Assembly (NCBI RefSeq): GCF_963678635.1
Contig: NW_026970720.1
Location: 1 to 28,795 of the forward strand
DNA length: 28,795 bases
Direction: 5' to 3'
Source: Symsagittifera roscoffensis
Taxonomy: Eukaryota > Xenacoelomorpha > Acoela > Convolutidae
Shown here: in pieces, positions 10,156-17,970 of the stretch
How positions within the stretch are numbered: position 1 is the first letter of the stretch
Layout of the letters: the number at the start of each line of letters is the position of its first letter
Notes under the pieces: generated by a model
The model's input: only the letters and a program-made list of their open reading frames with translations
The model's database searches: none
What the model was told of the DNA's origin: nothing
Translations under genes and position numbers: made by a program

Positions 10156-10473
10156 TGAGTTATAACCGAGGTGGTTAACTCATAGAGTAATTTCGGATAG
10201 GGTACACTGTCTGCTCGTCACGCTATCTTATTTTCGGCCGGATAGATTCGTGCAACTTCTTAGTCTAATACCGATCCTAATCTTACTCTTATACTTATCT
10301 AGTCTCAGGTTGTTTAACTAGTCTCTGCTAGGCTCAATAGATCTAGGGTATACTGGTTTATTGCGGCTGCTGAAGTCTTCTTGGAGAGTCAACTAATTTC
10401 TAAGTTAAATTCAAATCTCTCTGGTGCTGAAATTACAAGTAATTTCAGCACTTACAAATAAGTGGGTTGTTAG
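10156..10473 (-). repeat. 3' LTR of the retroelement
   Basis: This is a 318-bp direct repeat of 28477-28794 with 3 mismatches and no indels. In element sense it ends in CA (plus-strand TGAG at 10156). A perfect 13-bp stem with 2-nt loop (10424-10451) lies close to its upstream end. AATAAA on the minus strand (10362-10357) could be a polyadenylation signal, and a TATAAG lies near 10286. Its upstream edge at 10473 is not preceded by an obvious polypurine tract, so the repeat may be a little longer than can be shown here; the window stops one base after the partner copy. Confidence 0.85.
10424..10451. other. Perfect 13-bp-stem hairpin in the LTR
   Basis: GTGCTGAAATTAC and GTAATTTCAGCAC flank two bases. 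The identical structure is at 28745-28772 in the other LTR. Being 22 bp from the LTR end, it would lie near an RNA end or in U3. It may be a binding site or a structured element. Confidence 0.7.
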
Positions 10474-10763
10474 ATAGATGGATCATGATTGGTTAATATT
10501 AAATACTTTACAATGGTAAAATATCTAATTTATCCAATCATAAAATGTAGTTTAGATCAGGTTCCACCCATCCGGGTTTTACAGAGTTTTTTAGAATAGT
10601 CTTTCTGTAATTCAAAGGATGGATGATGGACGTTGGTATTTGGCGAACATCATAATTCTTCTGGGTTTTCGTGTTAGAGAAGTTCCAGGTTCAATCGCTG
10701 TGTCTTCTCATGACAACGACTGGGTTTTCGCAACAAACTCAAATCTGATTTCAGAATGGTTGG

Positions 10764-11021
10764 CTATGATAGGTTTTTCTGTTCCATGTAGAGAACTTCT
10801 TTTGGGTTGACGTTGTCTGGGAATGGCGTGGAGATTGTGCGTGGAGGGGATGCCTGGTTACTCGGATCTGTACGTATACTTGAACATCGAGGTGGTCATT
10901 GTTCTAGTTCAATGAAGTCCTTTTCTGCGAAGTCAAGTCGTACTCTAAATCCTTTGAGTTGTGATTTTGGGCGGCATATTGATTGTGGTTGGCCATTCTT
11001 TTTCGAGTGTAGTGGGGTCAT
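10764..11021 (-). CDS. Possible small 3' accessory ORF with an in-frame TGA
   Basis: From the ATG at 11021 the frame runs 41 codons to TGA (10896-10898), then stays open for 43 more codons to TAG (10764-10766). The frame is also open about 13 codons upstream of the ATG, close to the acceptor-like TTGCAG. The product would be basic and Pro/Ser-rich, with no recognised domain. Retrovirus-like elements can carry small ORFs here, but chance is a serious alternative. Confidence 0.2.
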
Positions 11022-11274
11022 TTTGTCTTTGGATGTTCGTCTTTGGTGTTGTATGCTGATCTATATACTGCAAGGTATAATTTACATTTTATAAAATTAT
11101 TATTAGTTTATTTTTATTAGTTTGGTGTTTTAATTATGATTTTGGTTAGTTGTTTTCACAAAAGCTTTTTGTTTTAGTTCGGTTATTTTGAAGAGTTACT
11201 CACCCTTGAGTACCTCTTATTAAAAATAGAAGTGTGGTCACAAAGCGTGGATGTAGCGCGGTGGGTTAGGCCGG

Positions 11275-11517
11275 CTATAGAGCATGCTCAGGACGTCCTC
11301 TCTGGTGGGTTAGGCCCGGAGTGGGAGTATGATTTTGTGCGGTTTCTGTGAGAGGTCCTGTTATGTGATAACGTTTTATGTTGGGTTTATTGTGGTTTTT
11401 CTTATGTTTCGTTGGTTGTGTCCTTTTTTCAAAAATCAAATTGTTTTTGGTATGGGTTTGTCTTTCGACTTTTTTGTGTTTTATTATTTCTTTCTTAGAC
11501 TTTATAATAGTCTTCAA
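11275..11517 (-). CDS. Possible small basic ORF in the 3' region
   Basis: An 80-codon minus-strand frame rich in Lys, His and Thr, with no domain recognised. Its end overlaps the pair of palindromes at 11280-11299. It could be incidental in this A-rich strand. Confidence 0.2.
   Translation of the reverse strand: MKTIIKSKKEIIKHKKVERQTHTKNNLIFEKRTQPTKHKKNHNKPNIKRYHITGPLTETAQNHTPTPGLTHQRGRPEHAL
11280..11299. other. Two abutting 10-bp perfect palindromes
   Basis: GAGCATGCTC (11280-11289) is followed directly by AGGACGTCCT (11290-11299). Both are perfect palindromes in otherwise AT-rich sequence of the retroelement 3' region. They could be protein-binding sites or RNA dimer-forming stems. Confidence 0.6.
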
Positions 11518-12015
11518 AAGAATAAATTATCCAGTTTTAAACTGGGTTAATCCGGTTTGGGTACCGTTGGTTTTCTTTTCTTAGTCATGCTGTTATTCTA
11601 TGTGTTGTGGTGTTTAGTAAGCTGCGTTGGTTAGTTTTGTTTAGTATATAATTCCTTTCCAACCGGGTTAAAGGAAAGTTTGAAACTTGTTATCGTGTGT
11701 TAGAGTTGTTGAGTGTGAAAACTTAAAACTGAAATTCATTATTTAAACAATTCTTCGTGGGCGAGCTGTGCGAGTTTGGATAGAATTTTTGTGCGAGTGA
11801 ATGGAAATATCAAAAGGTTAGTACTGCATTGTCGTCTTATCAATTTACTACATAGAATTTCAATTTTACTGCTAGTTTTGGGGAAAAATTAAGTTACAAA
11901 TTTTCATCATTATTAGGATTACTGCTTTTAAAATCTAAATGAAACATGGATAAAGAATGGTTAGTGTTTTATTTTAAACTTATTAGTTAAGAATATGATA
12001 ATTTATACTTACCTG

Positions 12016-12882
12016 TTAGTCGTCGGGGAAAAAACCGTGGGGGAAGATGTCGTGGATTATGTCGGAATTTGTTAGTAACTTTGCTAGTATGCGAATGATG
12101 TTTTTAGTTTGAAGCAGTGGCCAAAGCAATTGAAGTGCTTTAATGGTGTTTAGTTCATCAGTGCCAACTGCAAACTCATAAGGTGTGTTTTGGATGAGAT
12201 TATATAATTTGTGGTTATATTTAGTGTTGTGGATGAATTCTAATATGGGGATTTCTATAGGTTGAATAAATTCATGTGGGATAAGGAAGGGTCTGGATTC
12301 TTCTGCGTTGAAGGTCTTTGTGATGGGACAAAAAATATACATTTGGGTTATGGGATCATAATTGCGAAGAATACCGTGAAGGTTAGTATCTTTGATGCAA
12401 TATGTGAAGTTGAGAAAAAATGGTGAAGTGTACTTAGAGTTAATAAATTGAAAACGGTGGTGTGGTTGTCTTGATGGAGTGTGTAGATCAAAATGATTTT
12501 GTATGAAGCGATAATATGTATATGTGTGGGTTTGCTTAGTGCGTAACATAATATCGTGTGAGCAGTGCAAATCTCGTTCATGTGGTGCAAGGAAATGAAA
12601 GGTTAGTGAAAATAATTGAAATTTTTCTTTAAAACTTTCGTAAGATTGTGTGTCGATTAGTGCTTCTGAAATGATGTGATCGAATTTGCGATCAAATATA
12701 TTGAGTGTAAATACATATGGTGTTTTGATGAAAAATTTTTCTGTGATTTGTGGGTTAGCGAAACGGTCATCATCTAAAAATTGGTCTTGGTTAGTTCGGA
12801 TGATGTTGTGATCGTAAAATTCTAGCGTGTATTCGTTAGCTCGGGGTGCAGTGTATGTTTTTAGTGACTTTTTATATCCTAT
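12016..12882 (-). CDS. ORF-Z, C-terminal part (unknown)
   Basis: The frame is open for 288 codons after an in-frame TAA (12883-12885), and the same frame is open before it. The first ATG is far inside (the Met of DIMLRTK, near 12552), so independent initiation at the segment start is not possible. The composition is protein-like: it is rich in His, Phe, Ile and Asn, has aromatic-rich stretches, and lacks low complexity. It ends HGFFPDD. No domain is recognised. With the upstream pieces it forms a ~600-codon ORF directly following env, in a position where Ty3/gypsy elements usually have only the 3' LTR. Confidence 0.6.
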   Translation of the reverse strand: MGYKKSLKTYTAPRANEYTLEFYDHNIIRTNQDQFLDDDRFANPQITEKFFIKTPYVFTLNIFDRKFDHIISEALIDTQSYESFKEKFQLFSLTFHFLAPHERDLHCSHDIMLRTKQTHTYTYYRFIQNHFDLHTPSRQPHHRFQFINSKYTSPFFLNFTYCIKDTNLHGILRNYDPITQMYIFCPITKTFNAEESRPFLIPHEFIQPIEIPILEFIHNTKYNHKLYNLIQNTPYEFAVGTDELNTIKALQLLWPLLQTKNIIRILAKLLTNSDIIHDIFPHGFFPDD

Positions 12883-13122
12883 TTAAGTAAATTGTCTATG
12901 TGTTAGTGGTGTGGTGAGTCGATATAGCATATCTTTATTTCTTTCTATATCGATGTGAGTATTAGATAAAGGTAGGCAAAGGGGGTTAGTAAAATGATAA
13001 TATGATGTCCATTGAAGTGTAGGCATTAAAACGTGTTCATCTACAAAACTACGTGTGTTGTTAGTGTCGTTAGGGGTGTTCAAAGTATACTGTGGAAATG
13101 AGGGTAGGGTGATGGCTAAAAA
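12883..13122 (-). CDS. ORF-Z, middle part (unknown)
   Basis: The open frame runs from the A-run at 13118-13122 (T-run in the coding strand) to TAA at 12883-12885. Upstream it continues the 13116-13823 segment after a change of frame equal to one missing nucleotide; downstream the frame is the same as 12016-12882. It contains a Trp-Thr-Ser-Tyr-Tyr segment and several charged residues; no family is recognised. Confidence 0.55.
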   Translation of the reverse strand, partial: FLAITLPSFPQYTLNTPNDTNNTRSFVDEHVLMPTLQWTSYYHFTNPLCLPLSNTHIDIERNKDMLYRLTTPLTHRQFT

Positions 13123-13823
13123 TCTTTCGTGTTACTGTGATTTGGATGATTAATATTTTCACGGGCTGTTCCTGGTTTTGTTGGAAATGGATGGTTCGGG
13201 AATTTTCTTTTGAAAGTGCGATAAGCTCTATTAGTGCTATTTGATGATTCGGTGGATGTGGAGGATGGTGCTAATGATGCGGTATAAGCTGAAGAGGGTG
13301 TAGGGGTAGGTGGGTTTAATGATTCTATTGTGGATGAAATCTGGTTTATAGTGGAATTTTCAAGGTGGAAGGGTTGTTGTTGTAGGGTGATAAAATTATC
13401 TAGTTCCTGGGAGATTTGGGGAGTATCTGGAGAATTGGATGATCGGTCTGAATGAAAGGAAGAGTAGGTTGGGGTGACTTGTGAAGCATAAGAGGGTGTA
13501 GAAATCGATGGGAGTGGGTTATTTGGCGGGATTGGTTGAAAAGGGGGTTTTGAAAAAACTGAGGAGTTGGTTTGAAAATTATTGGATGGAGATGGTTCAG
13601 AGTCTGCAAATTCATCAGGGGTTTCAATATCTGGGTTATTGAGTTGTGAGATAGAGTATAAAACTGAGATATGTGAATTAGTGTCTGAATTCATGCCTGA
13701 TGTTACATTATTGGTTGGGAAATCGGGTGGCGGGAAAGCAAAAAGTGGAATTATTGTAATTGGAGTGTTGAGGTTGGTCGGGTGGGAGTTTGAGCGGTGT
13801 AGGGATCCAAGTTGTCGGCTCAT
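13116..13823 (-). CDS. ORF-Z, N-terminal Pro/Ser/Thr-rich part
   Basis: A 235-codon ORF, strongly biased to Pro, Ser, Thr and Asn, so probably disordered. It lacks a signal peptide and membrane segments. Its ATG overlaps the TGA of the envelope tail frame as ATGA (13820-13823). That could mean coupled termination-reinitiation, or that env and ORF-Z were once one frame, since the same one-nucleotide offset separates broken pieces elsewhere. The end (stop at 13116-13118) falls in a T5 run of the coding strand, beyond which the 12883-13122 frame takes over. No homologue is recognised. Confidence 0.6.
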   Translation of the reverse strand: MSRQLGSLHRSNSHPTNLNTPITIIPLFAFPPPDFPTNNVTSGMNSDTNSHISVLYSISQLNNPDIETPDEFADSEPSPSNNFQTNSSVFSKPPFQPIPPNNPLPSISTPSYASQVTPTYSSFHSDRSSNSPDTPQISQELDNFITLQQQPFHLENSTINQISSTIESLNPPTPTPSSAYTASLAPSSTSTESSNSTNRAYRTFKRKFPNHPFPTKPGTARENINHPNHSNTKDF

Positions 13824-14245
13824 CGTGGGCTAAAAAAATTATTATTTTGAGACTGAAAAGCGGTGGTATGGGGTTGTTCTATAATTTGTTCATATGTATT
13901 TTCATCTAGTGGATGGTGTGTCATTATATGTTGAATGGGACTTTGTGATATGGTTGGTCTAAAATTTGGATTATGTGTTATTGCTAAATTTCGAAAATTT
14001 CGTGGGACTAGTGATAGTGGATGGTTATGTGGTAGGGGTGGTAACTGTGGTGCTGTAGGCGTTATGTCTACATTGTTATGTTCTTCGTCGTATGTGTTCT
14101 GTCTTGTTGCTATTTTTGTGTTGTATTCTTTTATTTGTGCGTCTAAAAGAATTTTGTTTATTGATGATGAAAAAATTCTAAAAAATCCTGCAAATAGTAT
14201 GCGTGCTACACTTGCTTGTCTATAACTTGTGTGTGTATAGCGCAT
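13820..14245 (-). CDS. Envelope-like glycoprotein, cytoplasmic tail part
   Basis: A 141-codon frame that follows the membrane-anchor segment after a one-nucleotide frame change somewhere in the 40-bp overlap (14206-14245). It opens with a mildly hydrophobic stretch (ARILFAGFFRIF), then a helical-looking charged segment, then a Pro/His/Asn-rich tail with a TAPQLPPLP-like motif. Such Pro-rich motifs in cytoplasmic tails can recruit host proteins, but this is inference. It ends in the TGA of the ATGA overlap with ORF-Z. Confidence 0.6.
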   Translation of the reverse strand: MRYTHTSYRQASVARILFAGFFRIFSSSINKILLDAQIKEYNTKIATRQNTYDEEHNNVDITPTAPQLPPLPHNHPLSLVPRNFRNLAITHNPNFRPTISQSPIQHIMTHHPLDENTYEQIIEQPHTTAFQSQNNNFFSPR

Positions 14246-14763
14246 GTATTGTAGATTCCTTTTAAAAGCGAAAAAAGAAATCCTATAAAGTTAAACATTG
14301 CGTATAAAATAGTTAATTTTTCTAAGATGTAGTAGGGCCATCCTAGAAAATCGAGAATTTCATTTTTTAGTGTAACAAAGCTAAAAATATTTATAGGTGA
14401 AATATCTTGTGGTCTATATTTTTCACCGTTTAGATATATATAGTCTTTAATGTCTTTAAAATATCCGCTATAGTCTTGTGTATAAATATCTGCAAATCCT
14501 GCGGTTTCGGCAAGTTTGCGTAAGTTTTGGTCAATTGATTGTCTTTGTATAGTGTCCATTTGTGTTAATAATTCTTGGAATTGTTGTGTTCTAATGTGAT
14601 GTTGGATATCGGATTTTGAATATATTCCAATTGATTGTAGGTCAATATTTGGGTTTCGAGCAGTAGCTCTGATGCTTTCAGGTGAAAATTTTTTGAGTGA
14701 TTGCATTAATGTGGGATATGGGGTAAGAAGGTAAAATTTATCTTCATCAGGGTTCAGTTGTGG
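14206..14763 (-). CDS. Envelope-like glycoprotein, stem and membrane anchor
   Basis: The frame is open from about 14763, although the first ATG is at 14706. It continues the preceding segment after a one-nucleotide frame change near 14760. The N-terminal part has Leu-Asn-Pro-Asp-Glu and Leu-Thr-Pro-Tyr-Pro motifs, then a charged helical region with repeated Gln. A hydrophobic segment of about 20 residues near the C-terminus (ILYAMFNFIGFLFSLL) is the likely transmembrane anchor. This is the layout of the stem and anchor of a viral-type envelope protein. Confidence 0.65.
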   Translation of the reverse strand, partial: PQLNPDEDKFYLLTPYPTLMQSLKKFSPESIRATARNPNIDLQSIGIYSKSDIQHHIRTQQFQELLTQMDTIQRQSIDQNLRKLAETAGFADIYTQDYSGYFKDIKDYIYLNGEKYRPQDISPINIFSFVTLKNEILDFLGWPYYILEKLTILYAMFNFIGFLFSLLKGIYNTCAIHTQVIDKQV

Positions 14764-15119
14764 CTATTTTCTGATCCACATGGGACTGCGGTATCCCAAA
14801 AATAGGTTCGTCTTGAAAGCGTGTCAACGAAATGTACTTTAATCTTATAAAAGATAGGGATTCTTTTATAGCATCGTTTATCTTCAAAAACATATAGTGG
14901 TGATACTTTTTTGGTACAGGTATAAAACCATAAAATGTTTCCTTCATAGTCTAAAAAATTTGATCTATTTCCTGATAGTAAATATCCTGCGTAGGGTATT
15001 TTTAATACTGCTAGTGCAAGTGATTGTAGGATTTGTGTCCTTTCTAATTCGCATAGTTGGTGAAGTGTTTCTAATTCAGAGAGTGACATTTTTTGAAAAA
15101 TGCGGCTAATTGTGTAATC
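14754..15119 (-). CDS. Envelope-like glycoprotein, central conserved ectodomain
   Basis: The frame is the same as the segment above it, separated only by TAA at 15120-15122. It contains the pattern LCELERTQ...LALA...GNRSNFLD...CYKRIPI...DTAVPC. From memory, this pattern recurs in env-like glycoproteins of invertebrate LTR elements and related viral glycoproteins, but I could not check it. Four cysteines and one NRS glycosylation sequon are present. The first ATG is at 15089. The segment ends at TGA (14754-14756), one nucleotide out of frame with the next piece. Confidence 0.65.
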   Translation of the reverse strand, partial: DYTISRIFQKMSLSELETLHQLCELERTQILQSLALAVLKIPYAGYLLSGNRSNFLDYEGNILWFYTCTKKVSPLYVFEDKRCYKRIPIFYKIKVHFVDTLSRRTYFWDTAVPCGSENSHN

Positions 15120-15788
15120 TTATTTCATATCTAGGTGAATATCATAGTGGATATTACCGAAATATGTACTATTCATGAGTGATAGTTCTTGTAAACGTGT
15201 GCTTCTAGTGTCATGGGGCTTTAGATGTCCACCAGGTTGACTTTTACTTTTTTGAAAATCAACTGGTATATATGATGTTCCTTCGTTTATGGGGTGACTT
15301 GTGGCGTATGGGTCGATTTTTACTTTTCCAGTGGTCATGTCGAATCCTTTTTCGTATTCAACTAATATCTCGGAGTATTGTGTTTTGTGAAGTGGATTTC
15401 TGTATTTACATGCAAGTTCTGTTTCTTGATATATTTGAAAACGTGTCAATTTTTTTTCTATATTGTGTATGTTTCTAAAATTAGAACTTTGTCTTCGTGA
15501 TGGATGGACTTGTTCATATGGAATTGATTGTATAAAATATTTTTCGTGAAATTTTATCATACGAGCGTGTATTTTTGCTACTTGAAATGTTGTACATGTG
15601 ACTTCGGGGAACCAAAAAATTGTTGCTTGCGTTCGTGTTGTAGGGTCACAATAGCCTTGGTCGTTTTTACAGGGTAATCTAATTCCTTGATAGATCATTG
15701 TGTTGTCAGATAAATCGCGTGTGAGTTGTATTTTCTCGAGTTGTATTTTCCAATCGAAAAACATGATTTCTTGATATCCTTTTTTTTT
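15120..15788 (-). CDS. Envelope-like glycoprotein, second ectodomain segment
   Basis: The frame is open from the A9 run of the coding strand (T9 at 15780-15788); the first ATG is at 15764. It overlaps the end of the preceding piece and follows it with a one-nucleotide frame change in that run. Notable parts are a Cys-containing block YCDPTTRT...WFPEVTC, a charged central region and a Ser/Pro/Lys-rich end. It stops at TAA (15120-15122), after which the same frame continues as coding-like sequence. Confidence 0.65.
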   Translation of the reverse strand, partial: KKKGYQEIMFFDWKIQLEKIQLTRDLSDNTMIYQGIRLPCKNDQGYCDPTTRTQATIFWFPEVTCTTFQVAKIHARMIKFHEKYFIQSIPYEQVHPSRRQSSNFRNIHNIEKKLTRFQIYQETELACKYRNPLHKTQYSEILVEYEKGFDMTTGKVKIDPYATSHPINEGTSYIPVDFQKSKSQPGGHLKPHDTRSTRLQELSLMNSTYFGNIHYDIHLDMK

Positions 15789-16426
15789 GTGTCTGCTTTG
15801 CAGTTTGATGGGTCATTTATACCAATGTGTGGTATCCAGTGTTTATCGTGTATATCATAAGTTAATCTTCCGTGTGCGCCGTTGTATGGGTATTTTTCAT
15901 CTAATTTTATATGTCCTTGATATCTTTCAAGTTCTGCTTGATGTACAGAATCTGAAAAAACTTGGATATATACTAATTTTCTATCTGTGTTTTTATTTCT
16001 TGTGATATTGAGTCTTAGTAACTCGTTTTTACAATCTTCGGGATTGAGATTTAAAAGTCGTTCGATATTACTCTGGTAGAATGATTCGTGGTCAAGTCGG
16101 TTTTTATTTCCATTTGAGACTTGCGAACAATGTACTTTCTTTTCAGAAAATGTTGCTGTGAATTTATATCCTATAACTGTTGTTGCTCGGGCTTTTGAAT
16201 AAAGTGTCGCTATTACATTTGTAGTTTCTATGGCTTGTGGTTCTGTTTCGCATTGTGATACTTGATTTATTGCATATTTGTGTAGTGTTTTTTGTTCGTT
16301 TTCTTCACAATCGTAATGTGTTACTAATAAATCTTGGGGTCCTGTGCGGGGGGAAGGGTTTCTGTTTTCATTGGAGGTTATTAGAAAAAGGAGTTGGAGA
16401 AAAATTAAAATTTTTAGAATATACAT
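15695..16426 (-). CDS. Envelope-like glycoprotein, signal peptide and N-terminal ectodomain
   Basis: A 243-codon ORF beginning with a strong signal peptide (MYILKILIFLQLLFLITS). The secreted-side sequence has several cysteines (HYDCEE, SQCET, VHCSQ, EDCKN) and an NIT glycosylation sequon. The pattern of an early Cys, a QVSQCE-like motif and a VHC motif recalls env-like proteins of arthropod and other invertebrate Ty3/gypsy elements; this is unverified recall. The start overlaps the end of ORF-X by 13 nt (16414-16426). The useful frame leaves this ORF at the A9 run (15780-15788). Confidence 0.7.
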   Translation of the reverse strand: MYILKILIFLQLLFLITSNENRNPSPRTGPQDLLVTHYDCEENEQKTLHKYAINQVSQCETEPQAIETTNVIATLYSKARATTVIGYKFTATFSEKKVHCSQVSNGNKNRLDHESFYQSNIERLLNLNPEDCKNELLRLNITRNKNTDRKLVYIQVFSDSVHQAELERYQGHIKLDEKYPYNGAHGRLTYDIHDKHWIPHIGINDPSNCKADTKKKDIKKSCFSIGKYNSRKYNSHAIYLTTQ

Positions 16427-17589
16427 GTGTATGACAATCCTGAGTATGGGTTATAAAATGTAATGTAACCAATTGTCTTTTTGGTATATCTGTCGTATTT
16501 GTATATCACTTCAGTTGTTATAAACGGTGGTTGTAGGGATTGAGCTGTTATATTTGGTGGGTTTAATGGATAGGGATGTTGAGTAATGTTGTTTAAATTA
16601 ACCGTGATTTCGAATTTTAATTGTAGACTATTTTGTTGGAGTATTTGGATGTTATGATCGCGAATGTCTTCGTGAATGTCTTGTCTATATTGTAGTCTAT
16701 TTAGTGCCCAGTTGTGGAGTCGGTTACTTTCAGGGTGTTGTCCAAATAATGGTGGAGGTGCTGTGAATGTATTCCAGTCTAGTCTTAAAGGAATATTTGT
16801 TGATGATTGTTCTCGGTATCTAGCGTCGAGGTTATTTGGGAAATTGAAGTTAAAAGGCGCTGGTGAAATCTGACTGATTGATGGTGTTGATGGTAGTGAT
16901 AATGTTTCTGGTAGTGATGAGGATGTTGTTGTATCCGTAGAAATATCTATTGGATCATTGATTAAATTTGGTTCACCTTGTGTGAATGAATGTGTTGTCC
17001 AATATGGTAGTCGTGATGTTTGGTTTGTAGGGTTAAAGGGATTTTCACGTATTTATTCAGATGTTGGTGTTGAACCTAAGTAATCTGAGGGTAGGCTTGA
17101 GGTGCTACGTTGTGAAAGAAGCGTAGTGGTTTCTGGTAATATACCGATGGGGTTTTCTGGAGTACTTTGTGATGGGGATTGAGGTGTATCAAAATGAACT
17201 CGGGGAGTTTGAAAATTTCTGTTTCGTCGAGGATGTATAATTTGTCTATTTATTTCGACTGTATTTTGGTTTTGACTAGGATTTCGTATTCTACTTAATT
17301 CTTGTGGTAGTGTTGGGTATAAGTTATATGTTGGTTCGCTTAAAGGTGCTTGTCGTTGAACTGGTTCTAGTGGTTCAGATAAGCGAGCGTGTCGTTCTTC
17401 AAAGGTATATGGGTTATCTTGAAAAGAAATTCGTGTGGATGTTTGGGGGTTTTGGGTAGTTGAAGATTGTGTTGGGTTATCTTGGGATGATGTCGGTGAA
17501 GACTGACTGAGTGATTGTTGGTTAGCAATTTTTGATGGTTTTTTATTTATTCTTTTAGTGGAAAAATTTATGTTTATTATAGTATTCTT
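16414..17589 (-). CDS. ORF-X, Pro/Ser/Thr-rich part and C-terminal domain (unknown)
   Basis: One reading frame is open from 17589 (after TAG at 17590-17592) to TAA at 16414-16416, interrupted only by TAA at 17053-17055. The 17056-17589 part has 178 codons, Gln/Ser/Pro/Thr-rich with an Arg-rich patch. The 16414-17052 part has 212 codons and contains no Met at all. Its end is more globular, with RLHNWALNRLQYRQDIHEDI-type helical sequence and Tyr-rich C-terminus. With no ATG, it must be expressed by readthrough, frameshifting, splicing or fusion, or be a nonsense allele. It overlaps the env start by 13 nt. No family is recognised. Confidence 0.6.
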
Positions 17590-17743
17590 CTAGAAAAAGA
17601 ATTAGGAGGATTGTTGCTAGGGCGAATGTGATGATTGCTTTCTTTATACATTTGCATATTGTCAAGATGAGGGATGATAGAAATGTTATAAAAATTACAA
17701 ATAGTAAAAAAATATCTGTTCTACTAAAAATGGTTCGTATCAT
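17555..17743 (-). CDS. ORF-X, second membrane segment
   Basis: A 62-codon ORF with two strongly hydrophobic stretches (FLLFVIFITFLSSLILTI and AIITFALATILLILFL) separated by KCIKK. Its ATG overlaps the TGA of 17740-17970 as ATGA. Its 3' end overlaps the Pro/Ser-rich frame (16414-17589). The offset to that frame is the only one in the element that differs in sense from the others. It is probably a membrane part of one larger protein, though T-rich DNA can give hydrophobic frames by chance. Confidence 0.45.
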   Translation of the reverse strand: MIRTIFSRTDIFLLFVIFITFLSSLILTICKCIKKAIITFALATILLILFLEEYYNKHKFFH

Positions 17744-17970
17744 TTAGATAAGTTTTGTGAATCGTACCTGTGGATATAGTCAATAGCTTTTGAAAGCTGG
17801 AGGTATAGTTCAAATATGGAATAGAAAATTAAAAAAATATTGCAAAAAATGATTAAGATTATTACAAAAGATTCGAAGGTATCAAAAAGAAATATGATTA
17901 AAAGTTTAAATATCGTTAAAAAGTTTATGAGAATGTTAAGAATTATGTTGACTGGTCGAGAGAAGAGCAT
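17740..17970 (-). CDS. ORF-X, first membrane segment
   Basis: A 76-codon ORF dominated by hydrophobic stretches (IILNILINFLTIFKLLIIFLF, VIILIIFCNIFLIFYSIF), so two or more membrane passes, then a charged C-terminus. A TAA lies directly before the ATG (17971-17973). The same frame is open for about 48 further codons upstream (to about 18118) without ATG, suggesting that the coding region starts earlier or is joined by splicing. No homologue is recognised. Confidence 0.45.
   Translation of the reverse strand: MLFSRPVNIILNILINFLTIFKLLIIFLFDTFESFVIILIIFCNIFLIFYSIFELYLQLSKAIDYIHRYDSQNLSK

Larger units (their letters stand above)
10474..12015 (-). other. 3' region of the retroelement (mostly untranslated)
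   Basis: About 1.5 kb lies between the ORF-Z stop and the 3' LTR. It is T-rich on the plus strand. It holds two abutting 10-bp palindromes (11280-11299), a duplicated GGTGGGTTAGGCC-type motif (11258 and 11304), and on the minus strand a GTGAGT donor-like site (11203) and a TTGCAG acceptor-like site (11068). Two weak minus-strand ORFs are listed separately. No polypurine tract is recognised immediately before the LTR. Confidence 0.5.

Noticed and set aside
10619-11094. Plus-strand frames of 63 and 95 codons near the 3' LTR
   Set aside because: No domain; the minus strand is equally open, and the position is in the 3' region of a minus-strand element.
11068-11203. Minus-strand 136-bp interval with GTGAGT donor and TTGCAG acceptor, a possible intron
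   Set aside because: The flanking frames do not join into a convincing protein and no branch point or transcript evidence is available.
11250-11320. TAGCGCGGTGGGTTAGGCC resembling a tRNA A box
   Set aside because: No B box (GTTCGA) follows at the right distance and no cloverleaf can be drawn, so neither a tRNA nor a tRNA-derived SINE is supported.
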